64,000 nt of DNA from Pseudeuparius sepicola (GCA_963920635.1 OY987299.1:20662901-20726900); one strand, 5' to 3'; shown: positions 12,895 to 22,704, counted from the stretch's first letter. The notes: a model not told the origin generated them from the letters alone. A program made the numbers and translations.

Positions 12895-13614
12895 GTGAGT
12901 AATGCCCCCCTCCGTCGATTTACCCCCGAAAGGGGACGCGCGGGTCTCTCCAGATTTCCCGGGCCATAAAACGAGTAGAAATTCCGCGGCGGAGGTGTCG
13001 ACGATTCATAAACGCCGACGTTTATTACGCGTCCGTAAAAATATTAGGGGCCGCGCCTGGTCGCACTGGGACCGATCGTAATGGGATCCTAAAATTAAGG
13101 GGGAGGGCCCTAAGGGACTGGAAGGAGTAAGGGAGTAGGGAGAATTTTTTTACTACTGGGGTTGATCCAGCTTTTGTGGAAAGACAACCGCATTGTTGTT
13201 TTTATATGACAAGCCAGCTATATGTCATAAAGAATAACGTTTGTCTTTTACTGACACATAAATCAACAAGCCCTTGAATTTGCCTTATATCACAGAATAA
13301 ATAGTTTATATTTACTACTCCCACAAACATAGCAAATAGATTATATTAGAACAAAATTTACTCTTAAAATACTCTGTCTTTCTGTGAATTGAAATGGAGA
13401 CTCGCTTATTTTTGACACATGTCCGTAAGGAGGCTTCTGTTACAAAGCTGTTTATTCTATGTTACTACCAGTGACAGTGCCTCCTCTGCAAGAATAATAA
13501 ATATATAAATACAAATATGTACCTAGGTATTTTGTGGCTTGTGCATTTATTTTTACAATAATCTCAATCAATAATTTATACCCTGGAGGATTCAGAGTCA
13601 AGAATTTATAATGA
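12895..13614. other. GC-rich patch, then unique DNA; no gene seen
   Basis: 12895-13120 is GC-rich with short C and G runs. The remainder is AT-rich and unremarkable. Confidence 0.4.
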
Positions 13615-13738
13615 CACTGGCGGTAATACCAAAGTCTAGAGAATACTATAAGTCAGCTCACTTCTTTGTTCTCTCGGAGAAAACAACAATTTTTTGCGAC
13701 TGGTCGTAAATCAGCCTCGAACCGCTCTCAGCTACATA

Positions 13739-14603
13739 TAGACCGGGAGATAGTGACAGATTTTTGGACCTGATTTTACTCAGTATGCCTTGCAAAGGGC
13801 ATTATGTGGCACATATTCTCACAATAATAAGGTATGAACCAGAGAGTCATCCTGGGTTCTTCATATGAAAAACTGAGTTTTCAATTATTCGAAAAATATG
13901 CGTTTTGATATGATTTTAGTCAGGCCGCCATGTGTTTTATAATGAAGTTCAAAATAGAAAAATCCTCGGAAAACCATAGACATACCGTTAGCGTGGATTC
14001 AAAGGGCTATTATTGTCACGTGAACTTGTATTTTAATAATTAGTTTTTCCACGTTTCTGAACAGGCTGCCCAGGAGAAGTATGCAAGTGCTTGTTATGAA
14101 AATGCTGAAAAAAGGATGGCATACCTTTTACGCTTGTCCAAGTACTGTTTAAATTGAATGTTATTTAATAATTTAAACGATTTATTCGATGTTAAGTGTA
14201 CTTGGATATGCGCAAACGGTATGCCATCTTTTCTTCAGCAGTTTCATAACAAGAACTTGCATACTTCTCATTGGCAGCCTGTTTAGAAACGTGGAAAAAT
14301 TAATTATTAAAATACAAGATCACGTGGCAATAATAGCCCTTTGGGCCCACCCTAACGGTATGCCTATGGTTTTCCAAGGAATTTTCTATTTGAACTTCAT
14401 TATAAAACACATGGCAGCCTGTATAAAATCATATCAAAACGCATATTTTTCGAATAATTTAAAACTCAGTTTTTCACATGAAGGACCCAGGATGACTCTC
14501 TGATTCATACCTTATTATTGTGAGAATATATGCCACATAATGCCTTTTGCAAGGCATACTGAGTAAAATCACGTCCAAAAATCTGTCACTATCTCCCGGT
14601 CTA
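13739..14603. mobile_element. 865-bp foldback MITE
   Basis: Ends begin TAGACCGGGAGATAGTGAC and are flanked by TA. Arms of roughly 370 bp pair almost end to end, for example CATCCTGGGTTCTTCATATG near 13848 with its complement near 14475. The 14189-14503 frame is a shadow of the right arm. A fragment of the same family lies at 60850-60955. Confidence 0.85.
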
Positions 14604-14659
14604 TAAGCTTATTTTCTTATCAAATTAGATATCGATCGCCGTACTCCGATGACGGCGGG

Positions 14660-14884
14660 ACTTAAATTCAGTGAACGCAGATACTGGTTTTTAAAAAGAT
14701 TTATTTTTCTCAAAAGGTACAATCTACAATAGATGTGAACCGTGAAATGGCTATGTCGAGACTGAATACACAAGAACGGGTGAAAACATAAAAAGTAACA
14801 TTACTGCTGACAAAGGTGTTACATTACAATTATTACAAGAACTGCTTGTTTAACAAGTGTTTTCTAGTTGGCGTTGATATAACT
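14660..14884 (-). repeat. 3' LTR
   Basis: 225 bp, reading AGTTATATCAACGCC at its 5' end on the minus strand. Identical to 22043-22267 by eye. It carries AATAAA, which would serve as the polyadenylation signal of the viral RNA. Confidence 0.95.
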
Positions 14885-14896
14885 CCTCCATCCCCA
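14885..14896 (-). other. Polypurine tract
   Basis: On the minus strand GGGGATGGAGG directly abuts the 3' LTR, the expected position and composition of the plus-strand DNA primer. Confidence 0.75.
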
Positions 14897-14912
14897 AATC
14901 GAGGTATATTTT

Positions 14913-16584
14913 TCAGTGGTTGAAAAATATCCGAGGGTTGGCTTGTGGATTTTCTTCCGCTTGGGCCGGTGCTACGTCTGTACATCTTCTTTTCTTGACT
15001 TGAATTATTAAAATGTACAATAAGGCAATCAGAATAAGTCCATAAATTTGTAATGTCCAAAAACTGGTTGACAGCGGATCTAGTGATTCTTCTACCGGTG
15101 TTAATCGTTGTTGGTCCATTTGAAGCTTATGTATTTCGTCAAGTCGAATATTTTGTAGCTTTAGTGTTGGTAATTTTCTGGGGTTTTCGGTTGTTGCAAT
15201 TTTGATTTCTGGTAATAACAAGGGTTGTCCCTGATTTACGGATTTGTCATTAATAAAGTTATAATGTTTCAGTCGGAATTGGCATCCAGTCGGGATATTG
15301 ATGAGATAATTTCCTTGAAGTGTTATGAAGTCGGTAGTTTCACATAATGTTTGGATTTTCGTTTTATTGGGAAAAATTCCAATATAGTGTGAATTGTCAA
15401 TTTCTTGTACGAATTCTTCGTTAACTCGAACAGGGGTGAGCTGGCAGTTCCTTGGCGTAATCGTCAGTTGAAGTAATTGGAATAAACAATCTTCTTTAAC
15501 TGCTCCTTCGATGAGAGAGTTTTCGGGACAGTAGAATTTGGGATGCAAGTTGGTGCAGGGAAGTGATACATATTGGTAGAAATTCTCATTCATGATCAGA
15601 TATGTATTTTTAGGAATTATTGTGGTGGAATTTTGTGTTGGAATAGAAAATAAGTGATAGTATGAAAACGATTCTGGCATAGTGATTGGAAAGTGAACAA
15701 CGAAAATTATTTTCGATCCTGAATAGTAAGATTCTACATTTAGAACATCGTAATATCGATGAATGTCTGTTTTTAAGGGAAAAATTAACTGTTCAGGTGA
15801 ATAAAGAGTTTCTAAAATTTTTATAATATGTTGCAAATCATCAATTTTTAGTATGCTACTATGAACTTTACCTAGTCGGGAAAATGTCACAGCATTTTCT
15901 ATGTCGTTTAATAACTGTAAAACCACGTTTAGTAGTAAATTAATTTGGTCTAAAATATCTCTCATTTTTGTATAAATTATGAATTCTGATTCAAACTTAT
16001 TAACAAAATCTTCTATTACGATATTTAAGCGTTTTGTTATAAGTTCTTGATCATGTTTAATTAATGAAACTGTTTTATTAAAATTATTGATAATTCTTGT
16101 CGTCAATGAGATTTCTTTGTTTAACTTTTTGACAACAATCTTTTGATTATCCTGTAGATTCTTAATAGCTTGATCGTAATAGTAGGCATCGTCTGCATCT
16201 AAATTTCCGGTAATGGTTTTTATTATGGAACCTAATCCGTTTATAAGACCACGTTTTGTTCTACCAGCTGGATTGAGTGTGTCGAACTTTGTTTCTGCTG
16301 TATGTAACTGATACTTTAAAGCTTTATCAAAATTAATTAGGTCAACGGCGAAAGCATTTTTAAAGAAATCTTTCGCAACAAGGGAAATATCACTGTACTG
16401 ATTTTTAATGAGTTCAATTTCATTTTTTATGGGGTTAAGATCAATGTAATGAATAAAGGTATGGGTTCGGGAGTAAACTTTGGCAGTTCCAAGTTTATAA
16501 GGAAGGATCCCTGGATTTTTGTCGAGTTTAGTTATGGTTATGTCTGTCTGTACCTGCACTGTCAGTAGTACTACTAGGTGGAAC
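14913..16584 (-). CDS. env: Envelope glycoprotein (errantivirus F-like Env)
   Basis: Membrane fusion glycoprotein of the element. The open frame covers about 556 codons down to the stop at 14913. It lacks a convincing own AUG: the annotated frame begins in a hydrophobic stretch directly after a splice acceptor (TTTTTTGCAG ending at 16585). Counting from the GUG at 16559, a furin-type site RTKR is at about residues 100-103, followed by a glycine-rich fusion-peptide-like segment (GLINGLGS). A long helical ectodomain comes next, then cysteines in the second half, a transmembrane segment at about 500-521 and a short basic tail (KKRR). This layout is that of the insect errantivirus/baculovirus F-type Env family. 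No stop or frameshift was seen, so the frame looks intact. Confidence 0.92.
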
Positions 16585-16735
16585 CTGCAAAAATTTTTTA
16601 TGCTTTACTTTTGGTCGTCTAATATTTTGTTTGTGAAGAGTCTTTTTCGCGGTTTTTACCTGAATACTTTTATTTCGAACAACTTTACCTTTTTGGTACT
16701 TTTTGCATAATTTATTACGGTTGTTAGAAACTACT
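16528..16735 (-). pseudogene. Separated basic C-terminal tail of pol
   Basis: An open frame rich in Lys and Arg (NKLCKKYQKGKVVRNKS, then KTAKKTLHKQNIRRPK) overlaps the start of env in another frame. This is what one expects of the integrase C-terminal tail of an errantivirus. Here it is cut off from the main pol frame by the inverted duplication at 16739-17104. The assignment to pol is inferred from position, composition and overlap with env. Confidence 0.6.
16585..16598 (-). promoter_or_regulatory. Splice acceptor for env mRNA
   Basis: The minus strand reads ATTTTTTGCAG then G, a U-rich tract plus CAG inside the pol tail. Used with the donor at 21836-21837 it leaves env in frame with an upstream AUG. 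Confidence 0.6.
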
Positions 16736-16738
16736 ACT

Positions 16739-17104
16739 ACGAAAGACCCTTTTGACATCGACATTAACCAGCAACTAATGAATAACTATATCGAAGAACA
16801 CCGCGAAGCTACAAAACAAATTTATAAAAAATTAAACGAACAATTGACAGAACACAAAGGACAAACTATAGAGTATCATAATAAAAATCGAGAAGATCCT
16901 TTAACTTATCAACCAGACGATGACGTCTGGTTGATAAGTTAAAGGATCTTCTCGATTTTTATTATGATACTCTATAGTTTGTCCTTTGTGTTCTGTCAAT
17001 TGTTCGTTTAATTTTTTATAAATTTGTTTTGTAGCTTCGCGGTGTTCTTCGATATAGTTATTCATTAGTTGCTGGTTAATGTCGATGTCAAAAGGGTCTT
17101 TCGT
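16739..17104. repeat. Perfect inverted duplication inside pol
   Basis: Arms 16739-16919 and 16924-17104 (181 bp each) are exact reverse complements around a 4-nt spacer. The right arm is genuine pol (integrase C-terminal part). The left arm repeats it backwards, and pol translation runs a few codons into it and stops at 16901. This is not a normal errantivirus feature. It could be a template-switch rearrangement or an assembly artefact. Confidence 0.95.
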
Positions 17105-20100
17105 ATTTAAATGTCCATTTATAACGTCGATAGGTTTTTGTTTGGTTGTAGAATGTATTGAATTATTGTATCCGAGTATTGCATAAGGCATTTGATTTAG
17201 AATGTCGATTTTTCCTTTGTTTTTATGAATTATTACTCTTAAATGTTCAAGAAGTGTCGAATGAAAACGTTCTATGGCTCCGTTTGATTGAGGGCTATTT
17301 ATAGTGATATAGTGAGAGTTAATTTTGTGAGTTTTGAAAAATTCTTGTATTATAGAATTTTTAAATTCTGTACCGTTATCCATAACAACTAAAGAGGGTA
17401 AGCCGTGATGGGTCATGAAAATAACGAAAGCTTTTACAATTTCTATTGCGGATAACCCGTTTAAGGGGTATGCTTGACTGTACTTAGAGAATGTATCTAT
17501 CATCGTTAAGAATTTTTGTCCGTGTGCTTGAAAGGTATCTACGTGAACAATTTCGAATGGTTTCGAAGGTGTGGGAGTAAGCATTAATTTTTGTTTAGGT
17601 GGATTTCGATCGTACTTATTTTGTTGGCATATTTCGCAGAAATTTATGTAGTTAGCAACGTCGTTTTTTATTCCGGGCCAGTAATATTTTCTTTTTATTC
17701 GGGTTTCAGTTTCTAGGATTCCGCGGTGGTTCGTCTTGCTTTCGTGATAATTTTGAATAATCTGAGTTTGCATATTTGCATCTGTTACATCTTCTAGGAA
17801 AGTATTACATTTCATTAACTTGTAAGCTGCATTTTTAAATGTTTTCCTGAGAATCTCGCATATACGTGGAGCATAATCTTCTTTATCAAAATATATAGCA
17901 TAAGTGAATTTAGGATCTAAATAATTTTTAAACAAGTTAATTATGTCGGTTTCTACATTATTTATGGAAATTTGGACATTTAAACGTTTTTTATTAGGAA
18001 AAGTGCTTTCGCGTTTAGGCGTCGCTGGGGAATGTAAAACAAATTTTATTTTAATTTGGTGGTCAAAAGAATTTAAACACCTGTCAGTCGAGGGTAATTC
18101 TTGTATTGGATTTTCATGGCTAGTATGAACCGTGTTATCGTCGATTTCCTCGACTGATATAGTTTCTTCTGATGAAGGATCCTGATTTGGGTCTTGATTA
18201 ATTTGTGCATTATTTGTCGATGGTTCGTTTTGTACATGGGTTGTGCTTGTAGATGGTTCGTTCACGTCATTTAAGTCTGGTTGCTCGTCAATGTTTCCTG
18301 TAGTCGAAAAATTGTCAGTTTCTTTTTCTTTTGATTTTTCGAGAGATTTGTTAAATTCTTCTATGTAATTAAAAATTTCTTTGGTGTGTATTTCTACACG
18401 TGAAAGTGCGTCTGCGTTTGTGTTTGTCTTTCCTTTTTTGTATTGTATTTCATAGTCAAATTCTTCAAGTTTTAGTCGCCATCTTACTAGTCGTGAGTTG
18501 GGTTCTTTTAGTGACATAAGCCACACGAGAGGTCTATGATCTGTTAAAATTTTGAATTTGCGTCCAAATAAATATGGTCTGAAATATTTTGTTGCAAATA
18601 CGATTGCTAAAAGCTCTTTTTCGATGGTGCTGTAATTTTGTTCCGATTCATTTAGAGTCCGAGAGGCGTATGCAATAGGTTTGTCATTTCCGATAGGTCC
18701 TTGTGATAAGATAGCGCCGATCGCGACGTTACTTGCATCAGTGGTCAAGTTAAACTGTTTCGTAAAGTCGGGGTATTGTAAAAGTGGTTCATTCATTAAG
18801 AGATTTTTACAGTCTTCAAAGCATTTGACATATTGGGGAGTTAATTCGATTTTTGCATCCTTTTTTAAACATAAAGTGAAGGGTTTAGTGATACGAGCGA
18901 AGTCTTTAATAAATTTTCTGTAGTAACCTAATAAACCTAAAAATCCTTTTATCTCTTTTGTTGTTTTTGGTAAGGGATATTTTTTTATAGCAATAATTTT
19001 GTCTGGGTTTGGTCGTACTCCTTCTGGGGTAACAACATGTCCGAGATACGCGACTTCTTTTTGTAAAAATTCCGATTTATCGAGCTGAATTTTGAAATTT
19101 GTTTCTCTTAGGCGTTGAAATACTTTTGTTAAATTTATTAAGTGTTCTTGAAGCGAAGTGGAAAAGATTATGATATCGTCGAGATATACAAGGCATATCT
19201 CGTTTTGTAACCCTCTGAGGATATTGTCTATTACCCTCTGAAAGGTTGCAGGGGCGTTTTTTAAGCCCATAGGCATTCGAACGTATTCGTAATGCCCGTT
19301 CTCTACGTTAAAAGCGGTTTTAGGGATGTCTGCAGGGTTCATCTCAATTTGATGAAATCCACTTGCCAAGTCTAGTGTCGTGAAGTAGTTACAACGTCCA
19401 AGTTTGTCTAGTACGTCTGTAATGTTAGGGAGAGGGTAGCGGTCATCGATAGTTTTTTCGTTTAATTTGCGATAGTCGACGACTATTCGCCACTTTTTCT
19501 GTCCAGATGCGTCGGCCTTTTTGGGGACGATCCATATGGGGGATGACCAGGGTGAATTACTTGGTCTAATTATACCTTGGTCTAACATCGAGGATATTTG
19601 TCTCTGTACTTCGGGTTTATGTATATACGGGTACCTATATGATTTGGTGTATACGGGAATTTCGTCTTTGGTCCTTATGCTGTGTTTCATTTGGTTCGTA
19701 AAAGTAAGAGGTAATTCGGGTCTATGAAAAATGTCTGAATATTTTCTGCAAATTTTTAAAATTTGTTTACGTTCTTCTTCATTCATGTGAGAGGTTCTAA
19801 TTAAATTTTCTATGTCTGAATTTTCTAAATAAGTGTCATTGGGAATAATTTCTGCTGAGTAAATAAAATGTTCGTCTAAATCAAATTCTGATGTAGGTAC
19901 AGGGTCGGTCAAAGTAATTTGGATAACGTCATCTGAATTATTAACTAGTTCAGCCCACGCTAAGTTTTCGTTTGCTGTAGAGAGAGAGCTTTTTAAAATT
20001 GCGCCTTGAAATTCCTGATATTTTAATAATACAGGTCCGTATTCTTCTTTAACGGGTAATTTAACAGGGGTTATACTATGTGGTTCTAACTGTAAATGGT

Positions 20101-20551
20101 AAAAATGTGATTGATTGGTTTCGTAATATCGAAGTGGTAAAATAGCATTTTCAGTTATAAGCTGATTTCGATTGTCTCTAAAATCTAAGAGTGCTTGTAT
20201 TAATTTTATATTGTCCATCCCAATTAATCCATGGAAGGTTTTGTGAAAATTGAAAAGATAAAATTTCATTGGTAAATTTGATTTAAATTCTTGAAAACTT
20301 GGTATATTTGCGGAGTAATTTTGAGAATAACTTTGGAAAACTGAAGATACAATAAATGGATCATGCTGTATAAAATTTTTAAAATTTTGAAAAGCAATAT
20401 TCGGGTTAATAAAAGATTTGGTGGAACCAGTGTCGATTAAAAGTTTGATTGGGGGGTTAGAGATACAAATATAGGGTAATATTTTTTTGTCAGGGAAATA
20501 GTGCAATTCTATTACGTTTCTAGTTCGTAATTTTGAGCGTGTTGAAAATTT
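16901..20551 (-). CDS. pol: Pol polyprotein: protease, RT, RNase H, integrase
   Basis: Makes and integrates the DNA copy of the element. Residue numbers are from the UUG at 20506. Aspartic protease DTGS at 25-28. Reverse transcriptase with TLDLASGF (Asp379) and YLDD (441-444). RNase H with TTDAS (Asp590), EKELLA (Glu631) and TDHRP (Asp656). A serine- and acid-rich linker at about 710-810. Integrase zinc finger His921, His927, Cys957, Cys960. Catalytic core Asp990, Asp1043 and Glu1079, a DD35E spacing. All catalytic residues are present. There is no own AUG near the start; the frame is -1 to gag and enters at the slippery site. The C-terminus is displaced by the inverted duplication at 16739-17104. 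Confidence 0.96.
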   Translation of the reverse strand, partial: KFSTRSKLRTRNVIELHYFPDKKILPYICISNPPIKLLIDTGSTKSFINPNIAFQNFKNFIQHDPFIVSSVFQSYSQNYSANIPSFQEFKSNLPMKFYLFNFHKTFHGLIGMDNIKLIQALLDFRDNRNQLITENAILPLRYYETNQSHFYHLQLEPHSITPVKLPVKEEYGPVLLKYQEFQGAILKSSLSTANENLAWAELVNNSDDVIQITLTDPVPTSEFDLDEHFIYSAEIIPNDTYLENSDIENLIRTSHMNEEERKQILKICRKYSDIFHRPELPLTFTNQMKHSIRTKDEIPVYTKSYRYPYIHKPEVQRQISSMLDQGIIRPSNSPWSSPIWIVPKKADASGQKKWRIVVDYRKLNEKTIDDRYPLPNITDVLDKLGRCNYFTTLDLASGFHQIEMNPADIPKTAFNVENGHYEYVRMPMGLKNAPATFQRVIDNILRGLQNEICLVYLDDIIIFSTSLQEHLINLTKVFQRLRETNFKIQLDKSEFLQKEVAYLGHVVTPEGVRPNPDKIIAIKKYPLPKTTKEIKGFLGLLGYYRKFIKDFARITKPFTLCLKKDAKIELTPQYVKCFEDCKNLLMNEPLLQYPDFTKQFNLTTDASNVAIGAILSQGPIGNDKPIAYASRTLNESEQNYSTIEKELLAIVFATKYFRPYLFGRKFKILTDHRPLVWLMSLKEPNSRLVRWRLKLEEFDYEIQYKKGKTNTNADALSRVEIHTKEIFNYIEEFNKSLEKSKEKETDNFSTTGNIDEQPDLNDVNEPSTSTTHVQNEPSTNNAQINQDPNQDPSSEETISVEEIDDNTVHTSHENPIQELPSTDRCLNSFDHQIKIKFVLHSPATPKRESTFPNKKRLNVQISINNVETDIINLFKNYLDPKFTYAIYFDKEDYAPRICEILRKTFKNAAYKLMKCNTFLEDVTDANMQTQIIQNYHESKTNHRGILETETRIKRKYYWPGIKNDVANYINFCEICQQNKYDRNPPKQKLMLTPTPSKPFEIVHVDTFQAHGQKFLTMIDTFSKYSQAYPLNGLSAIEIVKAFVIFMTHHGLPSLVVMDNGTEFKNSIIQEFFKTHKINSHYITINSPQSNGAIERFHSTLLEHLRVIIHKNKGKIDILNQMPYAILGYNNSIHSTTKQKPIDVINGHLNTKDPFDIDINQQLMNNYIEEHREATKQIYKKLNEQLTEHKGQTIEYHNKNREDPLTYQPDVIVWLIS
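20545..20551 (-). promoter_or_regulatory. gag-pol -1 frameshift slippery heptamer
   Basis: On the minus strand A-AAT-TTT, in the gag reading phase, fits the X-XXY-YYZ rule. The gag frame (ignoring its stop at 20599) stays open down to 20512, and the pol frame is open from about 20573, so the two overlap by about 60 nt around this site. Slippage moves gag phase to pol phase exactly. Confidence 0.7.
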
Positions 20552-20598
20552 GCGTCTTGCTCGGTGTGCGGTTCATAGAACTGTTCGTTATTTTCGGT

Positions 20599-21816
20599 TT
20601 AAATTATTGTGTCATTATAGGGTTCATACTGGTTTAGATCAGATTGATTGTCATAGTCAAGTTCATCGGTATGTTCGGTATTAAATAGTTCTTCAGATGC
20701 GAAATTGGGTTTTTGTCCGTAATTTTGGAAGTAAGAATTTGGTCGAATATTAGAATTTGGTTTTGGAATAGTTTGATTAATTCCAGACATTGGTGTAGGT
20801 CTGTTAGTGGGTGGTTTATTGGTAGGTTTAAATTGGTTTTGGGGTCTTCCAAATACTTGTGAGTTTGTGGGATATCTCTGTGAAGGAGGATTTGGATTTC
20901 TTTGGATATTGGATATAGGTCCGCGAGGAAATTGAGAATTAAATTGTCGGGGTTGTGTCCAGTTCGATCTTTGCATTATTTGGGGTTGATTTTGGGGTAA
21001 AGAGTAGCGATGTTGTGGTTGTGGTGGAAAATATTGGGCAGGAGTAGGTTTTCTTAAAATTTGAGTTTGGGGTGTATTAGATTTTTGATAATATTTTATA
21101 TTTTCTTCTTCTATAATAAATTGTAAAGCGGATGCTAGAGTAGTAGGTCTCATAGCACGAATTATAGGTCCCAGGGGTTCTCTTAAACCTGCTAGAAAAG
21201 TTTTTAATGCTTGTTTTGTGAAAAAATCGCGTTTAGACGGTCGACTTGCCTCATCACATTTTAGATCTATGTGGTTACAAATGGTATTTAATAAATGCAT
21301 AACTTTTTCGTGAAATTGGTAAGGAGATTCGTTAGGTTTCTGTCTTAAGTTTACAAGGTCTTGATTTAGACAATTTTCGTCTCTTTGATCGCCAAAATTC
21401 AAAATGAGAGTATTTTTTATATCGTCCCAAGTTTTACAACCATTAATAGCGACAACTTCCTCTGCTCTACCCTCTAGTTTGTTTAAAATTCCATTTAAAA
21501 GTAAAGTATTTTGAAAATTTTGAAGGTTCACTGCGTCAAAATAGTACACTAAAATTGATTCTGCTGAGGAAATAAATCGATGTAACTTATTTGGGTTTCC
21601 ATCGAACAATGGAATAACACTAATATTTTTAATATCTAAGGCTGGTGCCATTTTAACACTACTTTCAAAAACTGAATTAATTTGTGATTGTTTTAATTTT
21701 ATTTGATCAGATTCGATCGATAAATTTTCAAGTAATTCAGAAACTAAGCCTAACTCAGTGCCGGAGTAATCGTTTTCACAAAAGGAATCGTTACGGGACA
21801 AAGAGGAGTCTGACAT
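20599..21816 (-). CDS. gag: Gag structural protein
   Basis: 405 codons from AUG at 21816. The N-terminal third is acidic, the middle resembles the gypsy capsid (FDGNPNKLHRF, and later KTFLAGLREPLGPIIRAM), and the C-terminal part is rich in Pro, Gln and Asn. No CCHC zinc knuckle is seen, which is usual for errantivirus Gag. The frame ends at a TAA (20599-20601), but the same frame continues without stops for a further 28 codons of similar composition to TAA at 20512-20514. That extension covers the slip site, so the first TAA may be a mutation of this copy. It assembles the particle that packages the RNA. Confidence 0.93.
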   Translation of the reverse strand: MSDSSLSRNDSFCENDYSGTELGLVSELLENLSIESDQIKLKQSQINSVFESSVKMAPALDIKNISVIPLFDGNPNKLHRFISSAESILVYYFDAVNLQNFQNTLLLNGILNKLEGRAEEVVAINGCKTWDDIKNTLILNFGDQRDENCLNQDLVNLRQKPNESPYQFHEKVMHLLNTICNHIDLKCDEASRPSKRDFFTKQALKTFLAGLREPLGPIIRAMRPTTLASALQFIIEEENIKYYQKSNTPQTQILRKPTPAQYFPPQPQHRYSLPQNQPQIMQRSNWTQPRQFNSQFPRGPISNIQRNPNPPSQRYPTNSQVFGRPQNQFKPTNKPPTNRPTPMSGINQTIPKPNSNIRPNSYFQNYGQKPNFASEELFNTEHTDELDYDNQSDLNQYEPYNDTII

Positions 21817-21831
21817 GAAAGAGAAAAACTA

Positions 21832-21837
21832 ACTCAC
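21832..21837 (-). promoter_or_regulatory. Splice donor in leader
   Basis: Minus strand GTGAGT preceded by ACT, 20 nt upstream of the gag AUG. A short upstream reading frame starting at AUG 21863-21861 runs into this donor with two bases of a codon left over. That is the phase needed by the acceptor at 16585, so splicing would turn a short upstream frame into the start of env. Confidence 0.6.
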
Positions 21838-22025
21838 AGTATCCACGTCCTTTCTGTTTCCATCTAGTGCCTGAAGTTCTTCTGGTAGGTGTTGGTGCTC
21901 ACGGATGTCCACGTTGGAGTCCGAAAAAGTCCAAGCCCGAAAACAACTTCGTACACGATAGGTTACTTTTTTTTTTCCGTAAAGCGTTGAAACGCACCGG
22001 TTATCGATATTGATTCCGACGAAAA

Positions 22026-22042
22026 ATCCGTACGACTGCGCC
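22026..22042 (-). other. Primer-binding site (tRNA-Ser type)
   Basis: Directly after the 5' LTR the minus strand reads GGCGCAGTCGTACGGA. From memory, the 17.6/297 group of errantiviruses uses a very similar tRNA-Ser-complementary site (TGGCGCAGTCG...). The first 11 bases agree; the rest differs slightly. Confidence 0.65.
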
Positions 22043-22267
22043 ACTTAAATTCAGTGAACGCAGATACTGGTTTTTAAAAAGATTTATTTTTCTCAAAAGG
22101 TACAATCTACAATAGATGTGAACCGTGAAATGGCTATGTCGAGACTGAATACACAAGAACGGGTGAAAACATAAAAAGTAACATTACTGCTGACAAAGGT
22201 GTTACATTACAATTATTACAAGAACTGCTTGTTTAACAAGTGTTTTCTAGTTGGCGTTGATATAACT
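22043..22267 (-). repeat. 5' LTR with initiator and poly(A) signal
   Basis: Same 225 bp as the 3' LTR. On the minus strand it holds a TCAGTC initiator-like motif (about 22143-22148) and no clear TATA box, typical of gypsy-group promoters, and AATAAA downstream (22083-22088). Transcription would therefore start inside the LTR and end shortly after AATAAA in the 3' copy. Confidence 0.93.
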
Positions 22268-22704
22268 CGGGCCTGAGGGAGCGGGAGACGGCAGGGGGGA
22301 AACGTTTGTTTACACAAGGCCGAGTGCGCCGACTTATAGTACCTATTCTCTAGACTTTGGTAATACTTCGAATAAAGTCGGTTTCACCATAGCGCAGGCT
22401 CCAGGGGGGCATGTCGCCGAAGGAGAAACGTTTTTAGGTTACTTAGTAACTGTATTCGGCACGTGGTGGTACTGCTGTCCTTGTCTGACGCATGCCGGGA
22501 TACAGAAATGTCAAATCGTTTCACTCTTTCACGTTAGATGAAGCCGGGGGCAAACAGGCCTATGAGCCCATGTCGCCCGTTCACAGAAACGGACACGGAC
22601 GGGCTCTAGCTAGGCAGTGTTCTTTCGGGTTGTGTGATTGTTCTGTGTTTTATCGGATGTTTACTTGACTTTATGCTTTGGCTTTGGATATTTTAAAAGA
22701 TATT

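Larger units (their letters stand above)
14660..22267 (-). mobile_element. Errantivirus (gypsy-type LTR element with env)
   Basis: A 7,608-bp element on the minus strand has two 225-bp LTRs with no difference that I can see, flanked by a 4-bp duplication CGGG (14656-14659 and 22268-22271). The order is LTR, primer-binding site, gag, pol (protease, reverse transcriptase, RNase H, integrase), env, purine tract, LTR. This is the genome plan of insect errantiviruses (Metaviridae). Identical LTRs mean a very recent insertion. This copy is nevertheless damaged: an in-frame stop before the gag-pol slip site and a 181-bp inverted duplication near the pol end. Confidence 0.97.
13629..22360. mobile_element. 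Split ancestral MITE hosting two later insertions
   Basis: CCAAAGTCTAGAGAATA at 13629 has an inverted partner ending at 22360, and TAATA flanks both ends (13624-13628 and 22361-22365). The similarity continues inward through CTATAAGTC. Subtracting the foldback at 13739-14603 and the errantivirus at 14660-22267 leaves a normal MITE of about 250 bp. The distance between the two ends is therefore due to later insertions. Confidence 0.65.

Noticed and set aside
14189..14503. 104-codon frame on the plus strand
   Set aside because: Lies in the right arm of the 13739-14603 foldback and mirrors the left arm.
16703..16942. Plus-strand frame with a pol-like peptide
   Set aside because: It is only the inverted copy of the pol 3' end, read from the 16739-16919 arm; not a separate gene.
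21829..22044. 71-codon frame in the errantivirus leader
   Set aside because: It starts with GUG in the LTR/primer-binding junction and has no AUG; a leader shadow.
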